Positions 1 to 13,458 of a DNA stretch of 64,000 nucleotides are shown here, piece by piece. Location of the stretch: the NCBI RefSeq assembly GCF_004570325.1, contig NZ_SPQO01000013.1, positions 1 through 64,000 on the forward strand. The letters run 5' to 3'. The notes under the pieces are model-generated. The model did no database searches and had not been told where the DNA came from. It was given only the letters and a program-made list of their open reading frames with translations. The stretch comes from Mycobacterium sp. PS03-16 (GTDB lineage: Bacteria; Actinomycetota; Actinomycetes; Mycobacteriales; Mycobacteriaceae). How positions within the stretch are numbered: position 1 is the first letter of the stretch; each line of letters starts with the position of its first letter. The translations under genes were made by a program, and so were the position numbers.

Positions 1-2029
1 CGGTGGGCACGTTGGCTCGTGACACCGACGACACCCTGACCTTCCACACCAACCTCAACACCACCCACACCACCCATCCGCCGCAGACGCCGCACCCGCC
101 GGAGCCGCATCCGCAGTTGCCCACCACGCCGTGGCACCACACCCGTCATTGGATCGAGTTTGCGCCGCGGTCTGCGGCGCAGATCGCGACGCATCGTGAC
201 TCGGCCGCCCAGGCCGGTGGCGTGATCCCCGCCGAATGGAACTGCGAACTCACCTGGATGCCGTCCACGACGGGCGATCCAGTGGCCGATCTCGACGCCA
301 GCTGGCTGGTCATCGGCGACCGGGCCCTCGGTGACGAGATCGGGCGGCTGATGGCGGCGGGCCACCGGGTGATGGTGATACCGCCGTCGATGCTCCTCGG
401 CGAATCCGGCCGACGGACTCTCGGTGCCGAGATCAGCACCGCGACCCGCGTCATCTACGCCCCCGAGGTGCCATCCGATCCATCCGACCCCGCCGCGGCA
501 CGTCACGTCTTCGAGGCGGCACGGACCTTGGTCACACACCTCGCGGCGTCGGCGACCCCGGCGCAGCTCTTCCTGCTGACCCGCAACGCCCAGCCGATCG
601 CGGTGGGGGATCGGGCCAACCCGGCGCATGCGGTGCTGTGGGGGCTGGGCCGCACCCTCGCGCTCGAACACCCGGATATCTGGGGCAAGGTCATCGACAT
701 CGACGAGTCGGTCCCCGACCAACGGGCGGCGCGCTACCTCCTGGCCGAGGCTGATCCGTCCGACGACGACGACCAGGTCGTCTACCGCGCCGGGACACGG
801 CACGTGCCGCGACTGCGGCCACCTGCTGACGCACAGACCAAGGCGGCCGGGCGGCTGGATGCCGATGTCGCGCATCTGGTGGTCGGGGCGACCGGCAACA
901 TCGGGCCGCATCTGGTGCAGCAGTTGGCCGATATGGGCGCCAGGACCGTGGTCGCGGTGTCCCGTAATCCGGGTGGTCGGCTCGATCGGCTCACCGCGTC
1001 ATTGGCGGAGCGGGGAGTCACGGTGGTGACCGTTGCCGCCGATGCCGCCGATGAGACCGCTATGGCGGTGCTGTTCGACCGGTTCGGTGCCGATCTGCCG
1101 CCGCTGGGTGGAATCTACCTCGCGGCCTTCGGTGGCGGTCCGGTGATGCTGACCGAGATGACCGACGACGACGTCACCACCATGTTCCGGCCCAAGATCG
1201 ACGCCGCCATTGTCCTGCACCGCCTCTCGGTGCGCCAGCCGGTGCAGCAGTTCGTCCTGTTCACCTCGATCTCCGGGATCATCGGGTCGCGGTGGCTCGC
1301 GCACTACACCGCGACCACCACGTTCCTCGACACCCTCGCCTACGCCCGCCGTGCCGCCGGGCTACCGGCCACCGCCATCAACTGGGGGTTCTGGAAGTCG
1401 TTGGCCGACAACCAGTCCGAGGAGTACCGGCAGGTCACCCTCGACTCGGGCCTCGAGCCGATGCCCGACGAGGTCGCGATTCAGGCGCTGTGGTCGGTCA
1501 CCGGCCCCGACGCGCCCACCCGCGCCACCGTCGTCGCCGCCGACTGGACCCGGCTGGGCACCGCCTACCGCACCCGCACCGCCCTGCACATCATCGACGA
1601 CCTCGTCACCGCCGACGCCGACGACACCGACACCGACGACGACTGGCACGGTATCGCCGGCATCACCGAGATGGATGCCGCCGCGGCGCGGCAGATCGTC
1701 TCCGACCGGCTGCTGGCACGGTTGGCCGGCGTCCTCGGCTACACCGACCACTCCGCGCTGAACGTCACCGCGCCACTGATCGAGTTCGGAATGGATTCGC
1801 TGATGGCCGTGCGGATCCGGCAGGCGATGAAGAAGGACTTCGGCGTCGAGCCGCCGGTCGGCATGCTGCTGCAGGGCGGCACCCTGACCGACGTCATCGA
1901 CGACGTGATGACCCAACTCGGTGTCGACGAGCCGGGTCCGACCGTCGTGGACGCCTTCCGCGCGAAGACCAATCAACGTGCGGCGGCACGCCGAGACGCC
2001 TCCCTGAGGCGGAGGAAAGGACAACTGCT

Positions 2030-2033
<4 letters not shown>
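1..2033 (+). CDS. Modular type I polyketide synthase, C-terminal part (AT end, KR, ACP), PpsB/PpsD-like; 5' truncated
   Basis: The reading frame is open to the window edge, so only the last ~677 residues are visible. The first ~50 residues are a typical AT-domain tail ending in a TPWHHTRHWIEF-type linker. A ketoreductase follows, with an NADPH-binding motif VGATGNIG (about residue 292) and an active-site stretch FTSISG...HYTATTTFLD: the Ser and Tyr are present, but the usual Asn of the YAAAN motif is Thr. An acyl carrier protein comes next, with the phosphopantetheine Ser in FGMDSLMA (about residue 599). No HPLLG-type dehydratase or enoylreductase lies between AT and KR, so the module should stop at a beta-hydroxyl. 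It overlaps the next synthase by 4 bp, and the KR resembles mycobacterial phthiocerol PKSs. Whether it is closer to PpsB or PpsD cannot be settled without the KS and AT. Confidence 0.9.
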
Positions 2034-6439
<4,406 letters not shown>

Positions 6440-6479
6440 ACCGGCTCCGACACCCACTCACCGACCGAATGGAACAGCG

Positions 6480-7577
6480 ATGCGAAACACACGAATGACC
6501 GCGGCCGACAAGAGCATCGTCGTCAGCGGCATCAGCAAGTCGTTCGGTGAGGTCCACGCCGTACGAGACGTCAGCTTCGACGTGGGCGCCGGTGAGGTCG
6601 TCGCCCTGCTGGGACCCAACGGCGCCGGGAAGACCACGACGGTGGACATCCTGTCGACGCTCACCAAGCCGAGCAGCGGTACCGCCACGGTCGCCGGCTT
6701 CGACGTGGTCACCGAGGCCTCCAGCGTGCGGCGGTCGATCATGCTGACCGGCCAGCAGGTCGCGCTCGACGACATGCTGACCGGCCGGGAGAACCTCGTG
6801 CTGTTCGGCCGGTTGCAGGGCCTGGCGAAGAAGGCCGCACGCGCCCGCGCCGAGGAGCTGCTCGTCGCCTTCGACCTCGTCTACGCCGCCGACCGGCGCC
6901 TGGGCACCTACTCCGGTGGCATGCGCCGGCGCATCGACATCGCCTGCGGCCTGGTGGTGCGCCCGGAGGTCGTGTTCCTCGACGAGCCGACGACCGGCCT
7001 GGATCCCCGCAGCAGGCAGACCATCTGGGATCTGGTGTCCGGCTTCAAAGACGTCGGTATCGCCACCCTCCTGACGACGCAGTACCTGGAAGAGGCGGAT
7101 GCGCTCAGCGACCGGATCATCGTGATCGACCACGGCGGGATCGTCGCCGAGGGCACCGCCGATCAGCTCAAGGAGCGGACCGGGGGCAGCTACTGTGAGA
7201 TCGTCCCCCGAGATCTCAACGACCTGCCCGCCGTCGTCGACGCGCTCGGTTCGCTGCTGCCCGAACAGAATCGGGCGGCGCTCAGCGCCACCGCAGACCG
7301 CATCGCGATGCCGGCCCCCGACGGTCCGGCCACGCTCGTCGAGGCGCTGGAACGGCTCAACGTCGCCAAGATCCCGCTGACCGACATCGCGCTGCGGCGG
7401 CCGTCCCTCGACGACGTCTTCCTGGCTCTGACGGCCGACAACGCCGCCGCACCTGAGGTGACGCAGGCCGCGGAGCGGGACGATCCGGACATGCTCGTCG
7501 GCGCATCGAGTGGCGGCGGGGGACGGCACCGCCGCAACGGCCGCGCCCTGGTGACGAAGCCGGACGTCGCGTCATGA
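6480..7577 (+). CDS. drrA: Daunorubicin-resistance-type ABC transporter ATP-binding protein (DrrA)
   Basis: A 365-residue ABC ATPase that should power export of the lipid made by the upstream synthases. Visible motifs are Walker A GPNGAGKTT (about residue 45), the signature YSGGMRRRIDIA, Walker B VVFLDEPTTGLD and the H-loop region TTQYLEEAD. The DrrA-type C-terminal extension is longer than in the ~330-residue M. tuberculosis protein and ends in a Gly/Arg-rich tail. An alternative ATG lies at 6495. It overlaps drrB by 4 bp (ATGA). Confidence 0.92.
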   Translation: MRNTRMTAADKSIVVSGISKSFGEVHAVRDVSFDVGAGEVVALLGPNGAGKTTTVDILSTLTKPSSGTATVAGFDVVTEASSVRRSIMLTGQQVALDDMLTGRENLVLFGRLQGLAKKAARARAEELLVAFDLVYAADRRLGTYSGGMRRRIDIACGLVVRPEVVFLDEPTTGLDPRSRQTIWDLVSGFKDVGIATLLTTQYLEEADALSDRIIVIDHGGIVAEGTADQLKERTGGSYCEIVPRDLNDLPAVVDALGSLLPEQNRAALSATADRIAMPAPDGPATLVEALERLNVAKIPLTDIALRRPSLDDVFLALTADNAAAPEVTQAAERDDPDMLVGASSGGGGRHRRNGRALVTKPDVAS

Positions 7578-8383
7578 CCGCAGCCCTGGCCGCGCCCCGG
7601 CCGCATCCGTCACCGGTCGGGCAGTGGTGGGTGCTGACCAACCGCCTGGTGTCGCCCACCCTGCGCAACGGCGAGGTGGCCACCGCGCTGGTCGCCTCCG
7701 TCGTGTTCACCGTGGGCTGGTACATCCCGCTCAACAACATCCTCGGACCGCGCTCGGGCATGAGCAGCTACGCGCAATTCCTCATGCCGCTGGTGGCTCT
7801 GCAGGGCATATCGTTCGCCGCCATCACCGGCGCGCTGCGGGCGGCGACGGACTCCGTCAAGGGCATCAACCGCCGGTTCGACTCGATGCCGATACCGACG
7901 TTCACGCCGGTGGCGGCGCGGATGTCGGCGGGACTGTACCGGTGTGCGGTCGGTACCGCCGCGGCGCTGATCAGCGGTCACCTCATCGGATTCCGATTCC
8001 ACGCCGGTGTGCTCAACGCGATCGGGTTCTGCGTGCTGCTGCTGATGATCGGTCTGGTCCTGTCGTTCCTGGCCGACCTGCTGGGCAGCAGCTCGAAGAA
8101 CCCGGAGGCGACGTCGCAGTGGCTGATGTTGCCGCAGTTGATCTTCGGGCTGATCTCCGTCGGCATCCAACCGGCGGAGCACTTCCCGGACTGGATCGAG
8201 CCGATCGTCCGCAACCAACCGATATCCCAGTTCATCTACGCACTGCGCGCGCTGGGCGGTGACACCACACCCGGCGCCGGTGAGGTCACCTGGGCGGTCG
8301 TCGGGCCGTCGGTGCTGTGGCTCGTCGGAGTGATGGCCGTCATGGTGCCGCTATCCGTGGTCCTGCTCAGGAGGAGGTCTTAG
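7574..8383 (+). CDS. drrB: ABC-2 type permease (DrrB)
   Basis: A 269-residue ABC-2 membrane protein with about six hydrophobic segments, including ones near residues 36-55, 70-92, 120-145 and 150-175. It carries the FAAITGALRAATDSVKGINRRFDSMP stretch region typical of DrrB permeases, here broken across the cytoplasmic loop. It overlaps drrA by 4 bp, and its TAG stop directly abuts the drrC start, so the three were probably co-translated. In M. tuberculosis DrrB pairs with DrrC to export phthiocerol dimycocerosates; the same role is inferred here. Confidence 0.9.
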   Translation: MTAALAAPRPHPSPVGQWWVLTNRLVSPTLRNGEVATALVASVVFTVGWYIPLNNILGPRSGMSSYAQFLMPLVALQGISFAAITGALRAATDSVKGINRRFDSMPIPTFTPVAARMSAGLYRCAVGTAAALISGHLIGFRFHAGVLNAIGFCVLLLMIGLVLSFLADLLGSSSKNPEATSQWLMLPQLIFGLISVGIQPAEHFPDWIEPIVRNQPISQFIYALRALGGDTTPGAGEVTWAVVGPSVLWLVGVMAVMVPLSVVLLRRRS

Positions 8384-9247
8384 ATGACACTCACCCACAA
8401 CGGGTCCCGGCCCACCGACTCGGCTGTGTTGCGGGAGAGCGACTTTCCCGAGGTCGACCGACTGCGGCGGGAGAATTCGCCGCGATTGCTGGTGCCACAC
8501 GCCTGGGTGCAGACCAAACGGCTGCTCACCCGGTTCCTGCGGGACCCGATGACGTTCTTCTTCGGCGTCGTCTTTCCGATCTTCATGCTGCTGGTGCTCG
8601 ACATCGTGCTCGGCGATGCCATCCAGGCCGCCACCGGGAGCAGCGCGGTCTACGGGAGCGTGCCGCTGATGACGGTCATCGGGGCGATGAACGGGGCCTC
8701 GGTGGGAGCGGTCGGCATCATCGCCGAGCAGAACGAGGGGATGCTCGCCCGGCTGTGGGTGACGCCGGTGCATCGCGCATCCGGCCTGCTGGCCCGCATC
8801 GCCGCCGAAGCGCTTCGGGTCACGGTCAACTCGGCGGTGCTGCTCGGCGTGGGTTTCGCACTGGGGCTGCGGTTCGAGGCCGGCCTGCCGGCGGCCGCGC
8901 TGTGGTTGTGCGTACCGGTGCTGTTCGGCGTGGTGTTCGCCATGCTCGTGTTGACGGTGGCCCTGTACTGGCCGAGCCCGACGATGGTCAACGCCATCGT
9001 GTTGGTCAACTCGCTGTGCCTCTTCTTCTCCAGCGGATTCGTGCCACTCGACCAGTACCCCAGCTGGATCCAGCCGGTCGTCGAGCATCAGCCGGTCTCG
9101 TACGCCATCGAGACGATGCGCGGACTGTCGCTGGGCGGGCCGGTGGCCGAACCCGGCGCGGGAATCCTGCTGTGGTCGGCTGGTCTGCTCCTGGCCTGCC
9201 TGATTCCGATGGTGATCGGTTACCGGAAAGCGAGCATGCGGGGATGA
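8384..9247 (+). CDS. drrC: ABC-2 type permease (DrrC)
   Basis: A 287-residue ABC-2 permease. The N-terminal ~50 residues are hydrophilic and lead into [20 protein letters not shown], followed by about six membrane segments. A conserved [18 protein letters not shown] loop lies near the C-terminus. The start ATG follows the drrB stop without a gap, and the GGAGG motif inside the drrB end (8373-8377) serves as its ribosome-binding site. Its partners are DrrA and DrrB. Confidence 0.9.
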   Translation: MTLTHNGSRPTDSAVLRESDFPEVDRLRRENSPRLLVPHAWVQTKRLLTRFLRDPMTFFFGVVFPIFMLLVLDIVLGDAIQAATGSSAVYGSVPLMTVIGAMNGASVGAVGIIAEQNEGMLARLWVTPVHRASGLLARIAAEALRVTVNSAVLLGVGFALGLRFEAGLPAAALWLCVPVLFGVVFAMLVLTVALYWPSPTMVNAIVLVNSLCLFFSSGFVPLDQYPSWIQPVVEHQPVSYAIETMRGLSLGGPVAEPGAGILLWSAGLLLACLIPMVIGYRKASMRG

Positions 9248-9314
9248 GAGTTCAGGCCGGAGTGCGTTCGCATCACCGCATTCGGCGGTGGCCGACCGCC
9301 GAGGGGAGATCCTG

Positions 9315-10553
9315 ATGGTGTATCCGACATCGGTCATCCGCAGACTCGCACCGAGCGAGAAGTTCTTCGCCGAGACACAGACGTTCACCTCGATCACCGT
9401 GTGCCTGCAGGGCGCGATCGACGTCGATGCGATGGCCGAGGCCTTCGACGCCCTGCTCGAAACGTACCCGGTCTACGCCGGACACCTGGCCCAGGGCGCC
9501 GATGGCGGCTATCAACTGGTCGCCGACGATTTGATGCATCCGGGCATCTGGGTGCAATTCGACGGCGGTCCGGCTCCGACCGATCAACTCGACCAGGCCG
9601 TCGCGCTGATCTACCTGCTGGTCCGGCCGATTGCCGCGCCCGAGGTGACGCTGTTCATCCACCACAGCCTGGCCGACGGAACGCTGATGGGCGCCCTGCT
9701 GTTCGAGTTGTTCTCCCGCTACACCGATGTGGTCACCAGCGGCGACGCCGGACCGGTGAGCGCTCAGCCCGCACCCGAATCGGTCGAGGCTGTGCTGGAG
9801 GAGCGAGGCATCCGCAAGCAGCAGCGTTCCGGGCTGGATCGGTTCATCCCGGCCATGTTCGCCTACGACCTGCCGCCCAAACGTCATACCGAGAGCAGCA
9901 TGCTGGGCCGGCCGGCTATGGTGCCGACGACGCGGTGCCGGTTGAGCAAGGCCGAGACGTCGGAGCTGGTGCGGTTCGGTCGCCGCAATCGGCTGTTCGT
10001 CAACAACCTGGTTTCCGCGGCCATCCTGCTCGCCGAGTGGCAGGTGCGGCAGACGCCGCACATCCCGATCCCGTACGTGTACAACGTCAATCTACGGGCG
10101 CTGGTGGAACCCCCGGTGAGCGCGACGGGCTGCACGCTCGCCATCGGAGTGGCCACCTACCTGGCGCACATCACTCCCGAGACCACGATGGTCGATCTCG
10201 CCCGGGGCATCGCGGACATGTTCCAGGCCGACCTGGCCGACGGTGTGGTGCAGCAGTCGCTCCTGCACTTCAACATGCAGTACGAAGGGGCGATTCCGGG
10301 GCTGCCGGATGTGGTGCTGTCGACGAATCTGGGCAATGCGGCGGCGATGCGCACGCCGCCCGGCCTGGACGTGACCGGTGTGCAGTCGCAGTTCTATCGC
10401 GCGTCCTCAGCAGTCATCGACGTGTACTCCTTCGGGATCGTCGGAGGTGAGCTGCTTCTCGAACACCACGTCGACGCCGCGGAGAACACCGTCGACCTCA
10501 TCGGTGCGCTGCTGCGGGCGGCCGCCTCCGAACCCCTACCAGAGAGAAGCTGA
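9315..10553 (+). CDS. papA5: Polyketide-associated acyltransferase, PapA5-like
   Basis: A 412-residue condensation-superfamily acyltransferase, close to the 422 residues of PapA5, which esterifies the diol of phthiocerol with mycocerosic acids. The catalytic motif HHSLADG is at residues 116-122. Other family stretches are [14 protein letters not shown] at the N-terminus, [21 protein letters not shown] and [13 protein letters not shown]. The ATG at 9315 is chosen because GAGGGGAGA lies just upstream; an in-frame ATG at 9288 has no such site. Its position directly after drrABC matches the M. tuberculosis order. The acyl donor here is unknown because no mas gene is visible. Confidence 0.9.
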   Translation: MVYPTSVIRRLAPSEKFFAETQTFTSITVCLQGAIDVDAMAEAFDALLETYPVYAGHLAQGADGGYQLVADDLMHPGIWVQFDGGPAPTDQLDQAVALIYLLVRPIAAPEVTLFIHHSLADGTLMGALLFELFSRYTDVVTSGDAGPVSAQPAPESVEAVLEERGIRKQQRSGLDRFIPAMFAYDLPPKRHTESSMLGRPAMVPTTRCRLSKAETSELVRFGRRNRLFVNNLVSAAILLAEWQVRQTPHIPIPYVYNVNLRALVEPPVSATGCTLAIGVATYLAHITPETTMVDLARGIADMFQADLADGVVQQSLLHFNMQYEGAIPGLPDVVLSTNLGNAAAMRTPPGLDVTGVQSQFYRASSAVIDVYSFGIVGGELLLEHHVDAAENTVDLIGALLRAAASEPLPERS

Positions 10554-10555
10554 CC

Positions 10556-11440
10556 ATGACCTCGATGAGTTGGAAGACCCGGCGTCTCAGCGATCAGGTG
10601 CCGACCGCGGCGGCCGGGGCCGTGGAGGTCGACCTGACCGGCCCGCCGCAGACCATGCTGGACATGGTGTTCGCCAAGGCGCTCGATGCCGCCTCACCGC
10701 ATCCGGTGCTCGGTGACACCTACGCGTTGGACCTGATCAGCCGGGTTCACTACGACACGCGCCGCAACCCGATCATCCGGCAGCGCCGGCGTCAGGTGTC
10801 GTCGATCACTGTGCGCGCCGCGCAGTTCGACATGTGGGTCCGGGAATTCCTCGCCGCGCATGACAGCGCCGTCGTGCTGCACCTGGGCTGCGGTCTGGAC
10901 AGCCGGGCGTTTCGCGTCGACCCCGGCCCCGGGGTCGAGTGGTACGACGTCGATTTCCCGGACGTCATCGCACTGCGCGAACGGTTCTACCCGACCCGGG
11001 ACAATTACCACCTGATCGCCTCCTCGGCCACCGACGCCTCCTGGCTCACCGAAATCCCCGCCGACCGGCCGGTGTTGATGCTCGCCGAGGGTGTGAGCAT
11101 GTACCTCACTGAAGACGACGGCGTCGCACTTCTGCGCCGAGTGGTCGAACGTTTCCCGGCGGGGGAGTTGCATCTGGACTTCTGGAGCCGGTTCGGCACC
11201 AAGGCGCAGCGCAAGAACAACACCGTGGTGCGGTGGTCCGGTTCCGAGCTGGGGTGGTCGGTCGACCACCCCGACGAGATCCTGGCCGCGGTGCCGGGAA
11301 CGCGGATCCTTGAGGCGATCTCGTTGTTCGACGCGGACACCGTCGAGCGGCTGCCGAAGGGGTTGCGCCGATTCAGCAGGGTGGCGTCACGGACTCCGGT
11401 GCTTCGCCGGATCGTGCAGCTGCACCGTTACGCGTTCTGA
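10556..11440 (+). CDS. SAM-dependent methyltransferase, LCMT/TcmP family
   Basis: A 294-residue class I methyltransferase of the leucine carboxyl methyltransferase / TcmP type. The SAM-binding motif VLHLGCGLDSRAFRV lies near residue 101, an acidic loop WYDVDFPDV follows, and the LMLAEGVSMYL motif typical of the family lies near residue 178. TcmP-type members O-methylate polyketides. It starts 2 bp after papA5 and is the last gene before the terminator, so methylation of the exported lipid or its precursor is plausible. The classical phthiotriol methyltransferase belongs to a different methyltransferase family, so this is not its obvious orthologue. Confidence 0.82.
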   Translation: MTSMSWKTRRLSDQVPTAAAGAVEVDLTGPPQTMLDMVFAKALDAASPHPVLGDTYALDLISRVHYDTRRNPIIRQRRRQVSSITVRAAQFDMWVREFLAAHDSAVVLHLGCGLDSRAFRVDPGPGVEWYDVDFPDVIALRERFYPTRDNYHLIASSATDASWLTEIPADRPVLMLAEGVSMYLTEDDGVALLRRVVERFPAGELHLDFWSRFGTKAQRKNNTVVRWSGSELGWSVDHPDEILAAVPGTRILEAISLFDADTVERLPKGLRRFSRVASRTPVLRRIVQLHRYAF

Positions 11441-11446
11441 AGGATC

Positions 11447-11478
11447 TGAGCCGGCGCGAGCGTTCCCGCGCCGGCTCA
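11447..11478. terminator. Bidirectional hairpin between converging genes
   Basis: A perfect 12-bp inverted repeat TGAGCCGGCGCG / CGCGCCGGCTCA with an 8-base loop lies between the stop of the methyltransferase and the stop of the monooxygenase. There is no T-run, as is common in mycobacteria. It probably ends both transcripts and marks the end of the lipid operon. Confidence 0.7.
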
Positions 11479-12960
11479 CCCCAGGGCGTAGTCGCTGATC
11501 GGGAACCGCGACGCCTCGCGCAGTGCCCGCCCCCGTGAGCTGGGCCGGACGATGGTGGCGTCCCCGCGGAAGTGGTACGACCGGGATCCGGCGCAGTTGC
11601 CGCGGAAGTAGACCATGTCGCCCAGTCGCTTCGACATCCGCTCGAAATAGCGGGTGTTCGCCTCGTCGGTGACTTCGAATGTCGTCGACCCGCGGCGTCG
11701 CACCTCGGACAAGAGGCGATCGATGTGCCGCATCTGGCACTCCATCATCGTGAAGAACGATGCCCCGGTGAACGCATACGGGCTGGCCAAGTTGAAGTAA
11801 TTCGGGAAGAACGGCACCGAAATTCCCTCATAGGTCTGGAACTTGTTCTCGCGCCACCACTTGCCGAGGTTGCGGCCGTCGCGGCCGACCACCTCGATCG
11901 CCGGGAAATTCGCCTCCCACAGGTCGAATCCGGTCGCGAGGACCAGCGTGTCGAGCGGAATCTTGCGGCCGTCGGCGGTCACGATGCCGTCCGACTCGAT
12001 GTGGTCGATGCCCACCGTTTCCAGATCGACGTTGGACCGGCCGAAGACGCGGTAGTAGTCGTTGTTGAAGGTGGTGCGCTTGCAACCGAACTCGTAGGCC
12101 GGCGTGAGCTTGCGCCGTACCGAGCGGTCCCGCACCGACGCGAACAGGTGCGCCTTCGACAATGCGGCCGCCGCGACGTTGAGGATCCTGGTCTGGCGGT
12201 AATGCACCACCGCGGTGGACACATTCAGCTCGGCGAAGGCGTCGGTGATCAATCGAAGCATCCGCTGGGTGAGCGGGAACCTCGCGAACATGCGCTGCAC
12301 CGTGGACGGGATCGGGAAGTCGACCTTCGGGATCACCCAGATGGGGGTGCGCTGGAAGACCGTGAGCTGCGCCGCCTGTGCGGCGAGTTCGGGAATCAAC
12401 TGCGCAGCGGTCACACCGGTTCCGATGATGCCGACTCGGCGATCCGTGACCGGCGTCGACGGATCCCAGCTCGCGGTGTGCATCAGTGATCCGCCGAACG
12501 AGCCGACCCCGGGGATATCGGGAAGTCTCGGCTGAGAGAGATATCCGGTCGCCGTGATGAGGATCCGCGCCGACAACGACTCACCGCCGGCGAGCGAGAC
12601 GTGCCACAGCTGGGTGTCCTCATCCCAGCGGGCGCCTTCGACTGTCGTGTTGAACCGCATGTAGCGGCGCAGGTCGTACTTGTCGGCGACGTATTCCGCG
12701 TACTGCTTGAGCTCGGTCCCCGGCGCGTGCAACCGCGACCAGTAGGGGTTCGGCTCGAACCAGTACGAGTACGTGGTGGACGGGATGTCCACGGCCAGAC
12801 CGGGATAGTGGTTGACCTTCCACGTGCCGCCGAGGTCGTCTTCCCGGTCGAGGATCGCGATGTCGTTGTATCCCAGACGATTGAGCTGGATCGCGGCGCC
12901 CATACCGCCGAAACCGGCGCCGACGATGATCACGTCCAGATGGTCCGCACTCATGGTCAC
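11476..12960 (-). CDS. Flavin-containing monooxygenase, Baeyer-Villiger type
   Basis: A 494-residue FAD/NADPH monooxygenase. The FAD motif IIVGAGFGGMGAA is near residue 11, the NADPH motif GIIGTGVTAAQ near residue 187, and between them is FGGSLMHTASWD, which fits the Baeyer-Villiger fingerprint FxGxxxHxxxW[PD]. LVLATGFD lies near residue 345. Such enzymes turn ketones into esters; mycobacteria carry many with unknown substrates. A ketone-bearing lipid from the neighbouring PKS is a possible substrate, but the gene is on the opposite strand behind a terminator, so the link is only positional. A second in-frame ATG is two codons downstream. Confidence 0.87.
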   Translation of the reverse strand: MTMSADHLDVIIVGAGFGGMGAAIQLNRLGYNDIAILDREDDLGGTWKVNHYPGLAVDIPSTTYSYWFEPNPYWSRLHAPGTELKQYAEYVADKYDLRRYMRFNTTVEGARWDEDTQLWHVSLAGGESLSARILITATGYLSQPRLPDIPGVGSFGGSLMHTASWDPSTPVTDRRVGIIGTGVTAAQLIPELAAQAAQLTVFQRTPIWVIPKVDFPIPSTVQRMFARFPLTQRMLRLITDAFAELNVSTAVVHYRQTRILNVAAAALSKAHLFASVRDRSVRRKLTPAYEFGCKRTTFNNDYYRVFGRSNVDLETVGIDHIESDGIVTADGRKIPLDTLVLATGFDLWEANFPAIEVVGRDGRNLGKWWRENKFQTYEGISVPFFPNYFNLASPYAFTGASFFTMMECQMRHIDRLLSEVRRRGSTTFEVTDEANTRYFERMSKRLGDMVYFRGNCAGSRSYHFRGDATIVRPSSRGRALREASRFPISDYALG

Positions 12961-13458
12961 ACCGTAGCCGGGGACGCCGCGATCCGCGCGTTTTCAGCCG
13001 CGAAAAACTGTTTGCTGAGAGAACCAACGCGCCGATATGGGGCGGCGCCGGGGCCACGTGTGCGTCCAGCTACACGGCAAACTTATTCTGCAGTCAACTA
13101 AGTGGATCTCCGCACACAGTCTGTGGACTCCTGAGGCGGCGTTGCCGGCATGGGGCGGGTGAGTGGACTCCTCGATAGCTGTGGGTGCGGGTAACAGATT
13201 GGGAGGGCCTCGTTTGCAGCGTATTTCGCTCAACCGAGACGAATCGGATGGTCGCGGACATGTCGTCGTGTGAAGTGTATGGCAGCTTGCCGACTTGTCC
13301 CAGAAGCAAACATCATCCCGACGCCGGATCAACCAATTTCGGGGAACGGAAAGAACACAGCGAAACACTGACGACGTCGGGCGAAGCATGGGTTACGCTG
13401 CTCCGCACGGGGGATAACGAATTAGCCCTCTTCGAGACATCCGGGGTGGAGGACCAGC
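12961..13458. other. Intergenic region of ~500 bp between divergent genes
   Basis: No convincing gene is seen. The stretch is less GC-rich than its surroundings and must hold the promoters of the monooxygenase (left) and the PE-PPE-domain protein (right). A 10-bp direct repeat GTGGACTCCT occurs at 13124-13133 and 13163-13172. A TANNNT-like hexamer TACGCT lies at 13394-13399, about 60 bp before the right-hand start. An open frame crossing 13185-13619 has no recognisable content and overlaps the real gene. Confidence 0.55.

Noticed and set aside
1292..2029. Open frame extending the PpsE-like gene 246 codons upstream
   Set aside because: It is an Arg/His-rich shadow of the preceding KR-ACP gene; the GTG at 2030 has a strong ribosome-binding site and a 4-bp overlap.
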